Of a stretch of 64,000 bases of DNA, positions 23,733 through 30,728 are shown one piece after another. Under the pieces are notes generated by a model. It made no database searches, had not been told where the DNA came from, and saw only the letters and a list, made by a program, of their open reading frames with translations. Origin of the DNA: Streptomyces sp. M92 (GTDB lineage: Bacteria; Actinomycetota; Actinomycetes; Streptomycetales; Streptomycetaceae); the NCBI RefSeq assembly GCF_028473745.1, contig NZ_CP101137.1, forward strand, positions 4,960,001-5,024,000. The letters are read 5' to 3'. Positions within the stretch are counted from its first letter, which is position 1. Every line of letters starts with the position of its first letter. The position numbers were made by a program, and so were the translations under genes.

Positions 23733-24764
23733 TCAGCCGACCTTGCGCCCCCGCAACGGCTCCGTGGCCGCCCCCGCGCCCTCCTGGAAGCCCCGCAGGA
23801 ACTCCTCCAGCACCTCCGTGGCCGTGTGCACCGGACGCCAGCCCAGCTCGGCCCGTGCCCGGGTGCAGTCCATCAAGGGCAGCCGCAGCACCGCGTCGAA
23901 CAGGTGCGGGGAGGCCGGCAGCAGATGCAGCCCCCACGCCGCCGCGATCGCCGAGCGGGCCGCGGTGCGGGGCAGCCGCACCGGGCGTACGCCGGTCATC
24001 TCGCCCAGCAGCGCCGCGTCGACCGGAGGCTCGGCCGCGAGGTTGAAGGGCCCCCTGGCCTCCTGGGAGCGCACCGCGAGCCGGTAGGCCTTCGCCGCGT
24101 CGTCCGTGTGCAGGGCCTGCACCCGCAGGCCGGGGACGTCCGGCAGGAAGGGCAGGAGACCCGGCCGGGCCAGCGGGCCGGGCAGGTACTTGCCGCCGAA
24201 GATCCGGCGCTGCTCGCTGGCCGACTCGCGCTTGAAGAGGAACGCAGGCCGCATCCGCGCCACCCGGATCCCCGGATGGTCGCGCTCGAAGGTGTCCAGG
24301 GCCCGCTCCAGATAGGCCTTCTCCCGGCAGTACGCGGCGTCGGGCCAGCCGTGCGTCGGCCACGACTCGTCCACCGCACGGTCCTTCGGCCCCGGTGAGT
24401 AGGCGCCCACCGACGAGGCGTGCACCAGCGTCGGCACCCCGGCCGCGGCCACCGCCTCGAAGACCCGGATGGAGCCGAGCACGTTGGTGCGCCAGGTCGT
24501 CGCCGGGTCGTGCGTCGGCTGGAAGGCCCAGGCCAGATGCACCACGGCGTCGGCGCCGGCGAAGTGTCCGGTCAGATCTGCCCGGTCCGAGGCCAGGTCC
24601 ACCGCCGCCCACTCCGTCTTCGCGGGCGACCACTCGGGAATCCGCCGGGCCAGCCCCAGTACGGAGACCACCTCCGGATCCTCCGACAGCAGCCGTACGA
24701 CGCTGGTGCCCACGTTGCCGGTGGCCCCCGTGACCACGATCCTGGTGCCCGTTGCGCTGCTCAC
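23733..24764 (-). CDS. NAD-dependent epimerase/dehydratase family protein (extended SDR)
   Basis: 343 aa with N-terminal Rossmann motif TGATGNVG (residues 11-18), the HLAWAF segment near residue 85, and catalytic YCREK near residue 145. The C-terminal half (FNLAAEPPVDAALLGEMTG) is the extended-SDR substrate domain. Likely acts on a nucleotide sugar or related carbonyl compound; substrate not deducible. The GTG start follows GAGAGGAGCGCAGG. Upstream on the same strand lie the candidate small RNA and its terminator, so this gene needs its own promoter or readthrough. Confidence 0.83.
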   Translation of the reverse strand: MSSATGTRIVVTGATGNVGTSVVRLLSEDPEVVSVLGLARRIPEWSPAKTEWAAVDLASDRADLTGHFAGADAVVHLAWAFQPTHDPATTWRTNVLGSIRVFEAVAAAGVPTLVHASSVGAYSPGPKDRAVDESWPTHGWPDAAYCREKAYLERALDTFERDHPGIRVARMRPAFLFKRESASEQRRIFGGKYLPGPLARPGLLPFLPDVPGLRVQALHTDDAAKAYRLAVRSQEARGPFNLAAEPPVDAALLGEMTGVRPVRLPRTAARSAIAAAWGLHLLPASPHLFDAVLRLPLMDCTRARAELGWRPVHTATEVLEEFLRGFQEGAGAATEPLRGRKVG

Positions 24765-24832
24765 CCTGCGCTCCTCTCGGCGACTCGTCCCTGCGGACGT
24801 CACCGGGTACCCGCCTGGTCGGCCGGGCACGC

Positions 24833-24997
24833 AGGAAGAAGCCCCGACCGCGACGGGGGAATCACGGTCGGGGCGGCCCGAGGTGGATACGGATGGCGGT
24901 CGCCTCTCGGCGAAAGGCTCCACAGGGCTTCAGCCGAACGATCGTCCCTGTGGGCAATAGGTGAGGCCCGGGGACACTGTCCCATCCGTACCCACGC
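24833..24997 (-). ncRNA. Candidate structured small RNA (~160 nt), novel or unassigned
   Basis: Transcript predicted on the minus strand from about 24996 to 24833. A 14-bp basal stem (24982-24995 with 24883-24896) encloses three hairpins: a small GAC/GTC stem at 24973-24981, CCACAGGG/CCCTGTGG at 24920-24927 and 24946-24953, and GCCTTTC/GAGAGGC at 24902-24918. A 10-bp terminator hairpin with a T-rich tail follows. Two non-Watson-Crick pairs in the basal stem and the last hairpin are G-U on the minus strand but A-C on the plus strand, which favours the minus-strand RNA. A GGAAC-N18-GTTG promoter ends just before the stem. I could not match it to a known family from memory. Confidence 0.6.
24834..24874 (-). 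terminator. Intrinsic terminator of the candidate small RNA
   Basis: GCCCCGACCG (24865-24874 read on minus) pairs perfectly with CGGTCGGGGC (24841-24850), loop of 14 bases with TTCCCCCGT, followed by TTCTTCC. The T-rich tail exists only on the minus strand. A sister terminator with the same loop core is at 39009-39039. Confidence 0.75.
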
Positions 24998-25003
24998 CCT
25001 CTT

Positions 25004-25030
25004 CAACGGGGCGGGGCCTGCCGGTGTTCC
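25004..25030 (-). promoter_or_regulatory. ECF-type promoter-like sequence GGAAC-N18-GTTG for the small RNA
   Basis: On the minus strand GGAAC (25030-25026) and GTTG (25007-25004) are 18 bases apart, resembling SigR-type (GGAAT-N18-GTTG) and related ECF promoters. The expected start, 6-9 bases on, falls at the first base of the basal stem. Confidence 0.5.
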
Positions 25031-25070
25031 ACCGTCTGTCACGTTTTGAGGTGATGTGCGTCACTGCGCA

Positions 25071-26261
25071 TCACTGCGACTGGGTCTCGGGGACGATCTC
25101 GGCCCACAGGTTCTCCGCCTGCAGCAGCAGCGTGCCCAGTACCGCTGTCCGTGCCGCTCCCTGCCCGGCGTGCTCCTGCAGGCCCTCCTGCAACCGCCGG
25201 TGCAGCTCCTCCATCGTCTCCTCCGTCGCCTCCCGCGGACGCGGATCGGCGGCCTCGCCCAGCAGCCGGTCGGCCTCCGCGTGGCAGGAGTCGCCGATCA
25301 GCCGCAGCAGGCGGGCGTACAGGTCCAGCGCCGGGCCCCCGGGCGGCTTCGGCGTCCGGTTCTCGTCGGCGGCCACGGCCAGCGTCCGGGTCAGTGCCGT
25401 GATGTTCCCGGTGACCCGGCTCCAGCGCCGGTCCTCCTCCTCGGGCGGTACGGCGGTCGGCGGGCGGTGCAGGGCACGCAGCGGCCGGGAGGTCAGGCGC
25501 AGGCTCTCCCGGCTCCAGGACCGGGCCGACTCCAGCGCCGCCAGCCGCCGCTGAAGCCGCGCGGCGTCGTGCGACCAGCCGGCCGCGGTCTGCGTGTCCC
25601 ACTCGGACTCCGGCAGGTCCGCCGCGACCGTGTGCAGGACGTCGCCCGCCTCCCGGGCCAGCCCCGCGAGGTTCTCCCGTACGTCGCGCAGGTGGATCGG
25701 CGGCAGGACGAACGCGTTGACCGCGACACCGATCACCGCGCCGAGCGCCGCCTGGCCCACTCGGTGCCCGACCGCCGACGCCGAGACGGCCGTGCCGGAG
25801 GCCAGCACGAACACCGCGGTGGTGGCCGTGTAGATGCCCTGTCCGCCGAAGCGGGACCAGTTCGAGATCAGCATCAGCACCGGCAGGGAGAGCGCCAGCG
25901 CCCCGGTGTTGTCGTCCGTGAGGGCCTGCGCCCCGGACGCCACCAGCGCACCGGCGCAGATCGCCGTGAACTGCTGCCCGGCCTGCCGCACCGAGCTGTA
26001 GACGGTGGCCTGCACGAGGACCAGCGCCACCCAGGGCGCCATCAGCGCCATCGGATCGCCCAGCCAGACACCCGATACGGTCCAGGCGATCAGGGCGGCG
26101 CCGGCGGCCTTCAGGGACTGCACGACCAGATCGCGTTCCCGTCCGGGCCCCTGCCAGGCGGCCCGGACCGCCCGCCCGACGGCACAGGCCTCCCACCACA
26201 CCGCGGCCAGCGGCCGCCGTCCCCGGAACACCTCGCGGACGGTACGCGTCACAGCGGTCAT
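25071..26261 (-). CDS. FUSC-family membrane protein (paralogue of the one at 21325)
   Basis: 396 aa. Hydrophobic segments cover residues 45-185 (AAGAALIAWTVSGVWLGDP, APWVALVLVQATVYSSVRQA, GQAALGAVIGVAVNAFVLPP) followed by a helical soluble domain. Same layout as the protein at 21325, including the LVQ(V/A)T(L/V)Y motif and an FV/LPP boundary, but diverged in the tail. Inferred efflux of organic acids or envelope function. It starts at an ATG and its stop lies 40 bases upstream of the predicted small-RNA promoter. Confidence 0.78.
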   Translation of the reverse strand: MTAVTRTVREVFRGRRPLAAVWWEACAVGRAVRAAWQGPGRERDLVVQSLKAAGAALIAWTVSGVWLGDPMALMAPWVALVLVQATVYSSVRQAGQQFTAICAGALVASGAQALTDDNTGALALSLPVLMLISNWSRFGGQGIYTATTAVFVLASGTAVSASAVGHRVGQAALGAVIGVAVNAFVLPPIHLRDVRENLAGLAREAGDVLHTVAADLPESEWDTQTAAGWSHDAARLQRRLAALESARSWSRESLRLTSRPLRALHRPPTAVPPEEEDRRWSRVTGNITALTRTLAVAADENRTPKPPGGPALDLYARLLRLIGDSCHAEADRLLGEAADPRPREATEETMEELHRRLQEGLQEHAGQGAARTAVLGTLLLQAENLWAEIVPETQSQ

Positions 26262-26322
26262 GCGGCGCCGGGAATCCGCTCGACGGGACGACCCGTCCCG
26301 GGGCGGGGTTCGACACGGTGGT

Positions 26323-26979
26323 TCATGCGAACGGGCTCTCCTTCAGCGAGGCCAGCAGGCCGGACGGGTCGGCGTAGACGGCGTCCGCGCCCGCCTCCTC
26401 GAGGTCGGCGCGGGGCAGCCCGCCGCACAGCACGCCCACACAGCGCACCCCGGCCCTGCTGCCCGCGCGCATGTCCCAGACGGTGTCGCCGACGAACACG
26501 GCCCGCTCGGCCGGTACCCCGGCCAGCTCCAGGGCCTGCTCAACCGGCTCGGGCGCCGGCTTCCCGGCCGCCACGTCGTCCGCGCTCGCGGTGGCGGCGA
26601 TGGCGTCGTCCGCGTCGATCGCCCGCCGCAGGGCGCCCAGCTCCGCGCCGCCCGCCGAGGTGGCGAGGACCACCTTCCAGCCGTCGCGGGCCAGCCGGCG
26701 CAGCAGCTCCCCGGCGTCCGGCAGGGCCGGCAGGCGGTCGAAGTACTGCCCGTACAGCGCCTTGTGGGCGGCGCTGAGCCGCGCGTCCTGGTCCGTGTCC
26801 CGGTCCTCGCCCAGCAGATGGCCGATGAGGTCGGTCGAGGCGAGTCCCACGGCCCGGTGAACGGCGTGCATCGGCACGTGATGGCCCGCCTGCCTGAACG
26901 CCTCCCACCAGGTCGTCACATGCAGGTGATTGGTGTCGACGAGGGTCCCGTCGACGTCGAACACGGCTGCTCGTTCCAT
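26323..26979 (-). CDS. HAD-superfamily hydrolase (subfamily IA)
   Basis: 218 aa with all four HAD motifs: DVDGTLVDT at residue 8 (nucleophile Asp), LATSAGG near 110, GKPAPEP near 143 and FVGDTVWDM near 166. Helical cap between motifs I and II. Resembles phosphoglycolate phosphatase/beta-phosphoglucomutase-type enzymes; substrate unknown. Start at the ATG with GGAAGGGAGC upstream; the long in-frame extension upstream has no start context. Confidence 0.87.
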   Translation of the reverse strand: MERAAVFDVDGTLVDTNHLHVTTWWEAFRQAGHHVPMHAVHRAVGLASTDLIGHLLGEDRDTDQDARLSAAHKALYGQYFDRLPALPDAGELLRRLARDGWKVVLATSAGGAELGALRRAIDADDAIAATASADDVAAGKPAPEPVEQALELAGVPAERAVFVGDTVWDMRAGSRAGVRCVGVLCGGLPRADLEEAGADAVYADPSGLLASLKESPFA

Positions 26980-27023
26980 GCACCGCTCCCTTCCTGTCCG
27001 TGGCTCGGCCGGCGGGTACCACG

Positions 27024-28055
27024 TCAGCGGCCCGCCACTCCGGACGGAACGCGGCCCTGCCGGGTCCAGGCGAGCAGGTCGTCCAGCGGCCACGTGGTGA
27101 CCACCCGCTCCGGGGGCACCCCGCACTCCTCGGCCCGCGCGCACCCGTGGAGCTGCCAGTCCAGCTGGCCGGGCGCGTGGGCGTCGGTGTCGACGGAGAA
27201 CAGCACCCCCGCGTCCACGGCCCGGCGCAGCAGCCGACGCGGCGGGTCGAGCCGCTCTGGCCGGCTGTTGATCTCCACGGCGGTGCCGGACCCGGCACAG
27301 GCGGCGAACACCTCGTCCGCGTCGAACTCCGACTCCGGCCGCCCCCGGCCGGTCAGCAGCCGGCCGGTGCAGTGCCCCAGGACGTCCGCGTGCGGATCGC
27401 GTACGGCCCGCACCATGCGGCGCGTCATAGCGCGGGCGTCCATCCGCAACTTGGAGTGGACCGACACCACGACGACGTCCAGGCGCTCCAGCAGCTCCGG
27501 CTCCTGGTCCAGCGAGCCGTCGTCGAGGATGTCGCACTCGATGCCCGTCAGCAGCCTGAACGGCGCCCAGGACTCGTTGAGCTCCGCCACCACGTCCAGC
27601 TGCTCGCGCAGCCGCTCGGGCGCCAGACCGCGCGCCACCGTCAGCCTCGGCGAGTGGTCGGTCAGCGCCGCCCACTCGTGCCCGAGCGCCGCCGCGGCCC
27701 GGCCCATCTCCTCGATCGGGCTGCCGCCGTCCGACCAGTCGGAGTGCAGGTGGCAGTCGCCGCGCAGCAGCTCCCGCAACCGTTCACCGCCCTCGGCGAG
27801 CGGCGTGTCCGCCTCGCCCTCCAGCTTCTCCAGGTATCCGGGCACCTGCCCGGCCAGCGCCTCCCGCGCCACCTGCGCCGTCTTGGGCCCGACGCCCTTC
27901 AGCGACTCCAGCGACCCGGCCCGTTCGCGCAGCTCGGCGGCGGGCAGCTCGGCGAGCACCCGGGCCGCGGTGCGGAAGGCGCGGACGCGGTACGTCGGTG
28001 CCTGGGTCCGCTCCAGAAGGAACGCGATGCGCTCCAGCGCCTCGACGGGCTCCAT
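27024..28055 (-). CDS. PHP-domain protein with helix-hairpin-helix N-terminus (PolX C-terminal-like)
   Basis: 343 aa. Residues 1-80 carry a helix-hairpin-helix motif (LESLKGVGPKTAQVAREAL) as in DNA polymerase X. Residues 105-340 are a PHP metal-dependent phosphoesterase: HLHSDWSDG, LTDHS, GIECDI, VVVSVHS, EINSRPER and DTDAHA are all present. It resembles the C-terminal exonuclease/phosphatase part of bacterial PolX without the polymerase domain. Probable 3'-phosphatase, nuclease or histidinol-phosphatase-like activity. GAGGAGGAGG precedes the ATG. Confidence 0.83.
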   Translation of the reverse strand: MEPVEALERIAFLLERTQAPTYRVRAFRTAARVLAELPAAELRERAGSLESLKGVGPKTAQVAREALAGQVPGYLEKLEGEADTPLAEGGERLRELLRGDCHLHSDWSDGGSPIEEMGRAAAALGHEWAALTDHSPRLTVARGLAPERLREQLDVVAELNESWAPFRLLTGIECDILDDGSLDQEPELLERLDVVVVSVHSKLRMDARAMTRRMVRAVRDPHADVLGHCTGRLLTGRGRPESEFDADEVFAACAGSGTAVEINSRPERLDPPRRLLRRAVDAGVLFSVDTDAHAPGQLDWQLHGCARAEECGVPPERVVTTWPLDDLLAWTRQGRVPSGVAGR

Positions 28056-28230
28056 CGCCACCTCCTCCTCCGGCACGTCCAGGGTTCCCCACCGTCCCGG
28101 CTACCGCACCACGGGCCGGACGGTTTGTCCGTGCCGTGCCCCGGGTACTGCGACGCCCTGCGCACCGCCGGCCACCGCGGGGCCGTGGTACCGGGACGAG
28201 AAGCCGAGGAGCGCCCACGAGGAGGCCGCC

Positions 28231-29040
28231 ATGCCCAGCCCCAGCCCGTCCGCCGCCAAGGTGGCCGTGATCACCGGCTCCGACTCCGGCATCGGCCGCG
28301 CCACCGCCGTAAAGCTGGCCGAGGCGGGCATGGACGTCGGCATCACCTGGCACACCGACGAGGAGGGTGCCGAACGGACCGCCGACGAGGTCCGGGCCCT
28401 GGGCCGCCGGGCCGAGACCGCCCGGGTGGACCTGACCCGGCTGCCCGGGGCCGCGGAGACCGTCGACGGGCTGTGCGACCGGCTCGGCCGCGTCGACGTC
28501 CTGGTCAACAACGCCGGCACGGGCACCGCCACGCCCTTCCTCGACCTGGGACTGGACGATCTGCGGCGCGTCCTGGACGTGGACCTCGCCGGTCCGTTCC
28601 TGTGCGGCCAGCTGGCGGCCCGGCGCATGATCGAGCAGGGCGGGGGCGGCCGGATCGTCAACGTGACCTCCGTCCACGAGCACCAGCCGCGGGTGGGCGC
28701 GGCCCCGTACTGCGCGGCCAAGGGTGGCCTCGGCCTGCTCACGCAGGTCATGGCGATCGAGCTGGCCGAGCACGGCATCACCGTCAACGCGGTCGCCCCA
28801 GGCGAGATCGCCACGCCCATGACCGGCCAGGAGGACACCGACCCGCACACCGAGCGCCGCCCCGGTGTGCCCCTGGGCAGGCCCGGCGACGCCCGCGAGG
28901 TGGCCGCTGTGATCGCCTTCCTCGCCGGCCCCGACGCCTCGTACGTGACGGGCGCGTCGTGGAGCGTGGACGGCGGGATGCTCCGGATGGGCCCGATGGC
29001 CGGGTCCCATCTGCGCGGCGACGACTGGCGGCGTCCGTGA
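28231..29040 (+). CDS. Short-chain dehydrogenase/reductase (glucose-1-dehydrogenase-like)
   Basis: 269 aa classical SDR: cofactor motif TGSDSGIG (residues 13-20), NNAG near 92, catalytic Ser in NVTSVHEHQ near 146 and YCAAK near 160, and the PGEIATPM segment near 190. NAD(P)-dependent oxidoreduction of an alcohol or sugar; substrate unassigned. GAGGAGG lies 5 bases before the ATG. It is divergent from the PHP gene across 175 bases. The C-terminal tail RGDDWRRP is typical of streptomycete members. Confidence 0.88.
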   Translation: MPSPSPSAAKVAVITGSDSGIGRATAVKLAEAGMDVGITWHTDEEGAERTADEVRALGRRAETARVDLTRLPGAAETVDGLCDRLGRVDVLVNNAGTGTATPFLDLGLDDLRRVLDVDLAGPFLCGQLAARRMIEQGGGGRIVNVTSVHEHQPRVGAAPYCAAKGGLGLLTQVMAIELAEHGITVNAVAPGEIATPMTGQEDTDPHTERRPGVPLGRPGDAREVAAVIAFLAGPDASYVTGASWSVDGGMLRMGPMAGSHLRGDDWRRP

Positions 29041-29077
29041 GCCCGCGCCACCGCGGGTTGCGGCCTACCCTCGATGC

Positions 29078-29314
29078 ATGACCGAAATCAGGAGCCCGCA
29101 CATCGGCAGTCCGCGGATCCTCGTGCTCCGCGTGCAGCCGGGAACGCCGCCGTTCCGGATCGTGGAAATCGACGGCCAGGTGGTCGGTGAGGCCAGGGAC
29201 GTCACCGACGTGCTGGAGGCCGCCGCGGCCTTCGGCATCACGGTCCACGACCTGGACGACCCGGACGTGGTCCGCTGGGTCGGCGGCGACAAGTTCACCT
29301 GGACGCCGCACTAG
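29078..29314 (+). CDS. Small hypothetical protein (78 aa)
   Basis: Compact 78-residue protein starting MTEIRSPHIGSPRILVLR with an alternating beta pattern (FRIVEIDGQVVGEARDVTDV) and a helix EAAAAFGITVHDLDD. I recognise it as a conserved streptomycete type without known function. It ends 20 bases inside the convergent vanZ-like gene. A weak ribosome site is seen 38 bases after the SDR stop, so cotranscription is likely. Confidence 0.65.
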   Translation: MTEIRSPHIGSPRILVLRVQPGTPPFRIVEIDGQVVGEARDVTDVLEAAAAFGITVHDLDDPDVVRWVGGDKFTWTPH

Positions 29315-29873
29315 GGCCGGCTCCCCGGCCGTCCGGGGTGGGCCGGCGCGCGTGCACCGCGCGGCTCATCCGCCGGCCCAGGAGCAGGTAGCCCGCCAGC
29401 GCGCCCGTGGTGTTGAGGATGACGTCGTCGATGTCGAAGGCCCGCCCGGTGACCAGGGCGCCCTGGGCGAACTCGACCAGCAGCATCACCACGGCCGTCA
29501 GCAGCAGCACCCTCAGCAGCCCCCGGGCGCGCGGGGCGACCAGCGGCACCAGCACGCCGAACGGGACGCCCAGCAGCAGGTTGCCGCCGATCTGCTTCAC
29601 GGCGTCCCGCAGCGCGGGCTGGTCCAGATAGGCCCGCAGCGAGCTGCCGGGACGCAAGTTGGTGTGGGTCAGCGCCTCCGAGGCGGGGGAGGGGTGCAGC
29701 GTCAGCCGTGCCAGCACCACCGCGAACGCCACCATGAAGACGAACGCGCACGCCGTCGCGAGCAGGCGCAACAGCAGGGCGAGCGGACGCCGTTCGCGCC
29801 GGTCGACGTCGTCGTCGGCCTCGGTGGCGCGGGAGCGTTGCGACGAACGCGGCCCTGAAGCGGTACGAGCCAT
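29295..29873 (-). CDS. VanZ-like integral membrane protein
   Basis: 192 aa. Four hydrophobic segments: LLLRLLATACAFVFMVAFAV, GGNLLLGVPFGVLVPLVAP, LRVLLLTAVVMLLVEFAQG and ILNTTGALAGYLLLG. The pattern N-L-GVPFG ... VEFxQ ... DxDDVxxNTxGxxxG is the VanZ signature. VanZ gives low-level teicoplanin resistance in enterococci; most actinobacterial homologues have no known role. The charged N-terminal 25 residues are cytoplasmic. Confidence 0.85.
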   Translation of the reverse strand: MARTASGPRSSQRSRATEADDDVDRRERRPLALLLRLLATACAFVFMVAFAVVLARLTLHPSPASEALTHTNLRPGSSLRAYLDQPALRDAVKQIGGNLLLGVPFGVLVPLVAPRARGLLRVLLLTAVVMLLVEFAQGALVTGRAFDIDDVILNTTGALAGYLLLGRRMSRAVHARRPTPDGRGAGPSAASR

Positions 29874-29958
29874 TTCGGTCCTCCAGTCGTCGTCGGCTTC
29901 CTCGCGTGGTGCGGTTACCCGCGGGCACGGCGAGGATGCGGGAAGCGGCTCCCGCCCG

Positions 29959-30621
29959 TCATGGCCCGTAGGTCACCCGCACCTTCTCGAAGCCGAGGGA
30001 GTGCAGCAGGCCCTTGAGCATCGCCGTGGTGTTGCTCTCCGCGCGCGCCTTCAGCTCGCTCTCCTTCGCGGCGTCGGCGATGTGCCGGGCCGCGAGCCGC
30101 TGCACGGCCTGCTCACCGTTCGGGTTGTCCGAGAACAGGTCGCCGAGGCGGTCGAGGAGCCCGCGCTGCTTGGACACGGCGTAGGAGCGTTCGGGGTCGA
30201 GGGCCGGTTCGCCGAGCGCGGCGTGCGGCAGCCGGAGCGTGGCCGAGGTGCGGTCGCCGTCGACCGTCACGTCGTCCTCGCCGACCTTCCCGAGGTCGAC
30301 GTGGGCGTCGACGGTGCCCGCGCCGACGTACAGGGTGCGGGTGCCCCGGACGGCGTCGGGCAGGAACTTCGCGTCCTTCTCCAGGTCCACGACGACCTGG
30401 AAGTTGCCGGAGGCGGCCTCGTAGCGGCTGATGTCCCGGACGGAATCCAGCAGCGCGGGGCCCGAGCGGTCGTGGGTCTCGGTGCCGAACACGTCCTTGA
30501 GCCCCGGTACGAGGCTCAGCCGGAATCCCGCGAACAGCACGACGAGGACCAGCAACAACGCGGTGAGCACCTTTGCCCAGCCGGGCATCCGCCCGGGGAG
30601 CTTCCTGACGGGAGTCGTCAT
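29959..30621 (-). CDS. DUF4230-family single-pass membrane protein
   Basis: 220 aa with one N-terminal membrane helix (residues 17-37, VLTALLLVLVVLFAGFRLSL) and an extracytoplasmic DUF4230 domain (RYEAASGNFQVVVDLEKD, LYVGAGTVDAHVDLG, LPHAALGEPALDPERSY). Function unknown in the family. Start at MTTPVRKLPGR after GGAGGGCC. Ends 85 bases before the vanZ-like start; the two may be one unit. Confidence 0.78.
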   Translation of the reverse strand: MTTPVRKLPGRMPGWAKVLTALLLVLVVLFAGFRLSLVPGLKDVFGTETHDRSGPALLDSVRDISRYEAASGNFQVVVDLEKDAKFLPDAVRGTRTLYVGAGTVDAHVDLGKVGEDDVTVDGDRTSATLRLPHAALGEPALDPERSYAVSKQRGLLDRLGDLFSDNPNGEQAVQRLAARHIADAAKESELKARAESNTTAMLKGLLHSLGFEKVRVTYGP

Positions 30622-30728
30622 GGCGACGGCCCTCCTTCCTGCTGTCCGCATGCCCCCCATCTCCCGTGCCAGACCGGGCAGTTGGCGCCCGGCGGGGGAG
30701 CGCGGGGCATGCGGGAGCGTTCGGCGGC

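Noticed and set aside
24752..24964. A 70-codon plus-strand frame in the small-RNA gap
   Set aside because: No ribosome site, overlaps the epimerase start and the terminator hairpin, and composition is Arg-rich without a fold.
24883..24996. The structured RNA read on the plus strand
   Set aside because: Two pairs would be A-C mismatches there, no T-rich tail follows the strong hairpin, and no promoter-like sequence precedes it on that strand.
24833..24997. Equating the candidate RNA with the known sRNA scr5239 of S. coelicolor
   Set aside because: Size and hairpin number are similar to what I recall, but the gene neighbourhood recalls the SCO0750-SCO0820 region, not SCO5238/SCO5239, and I cannot compare sequences.
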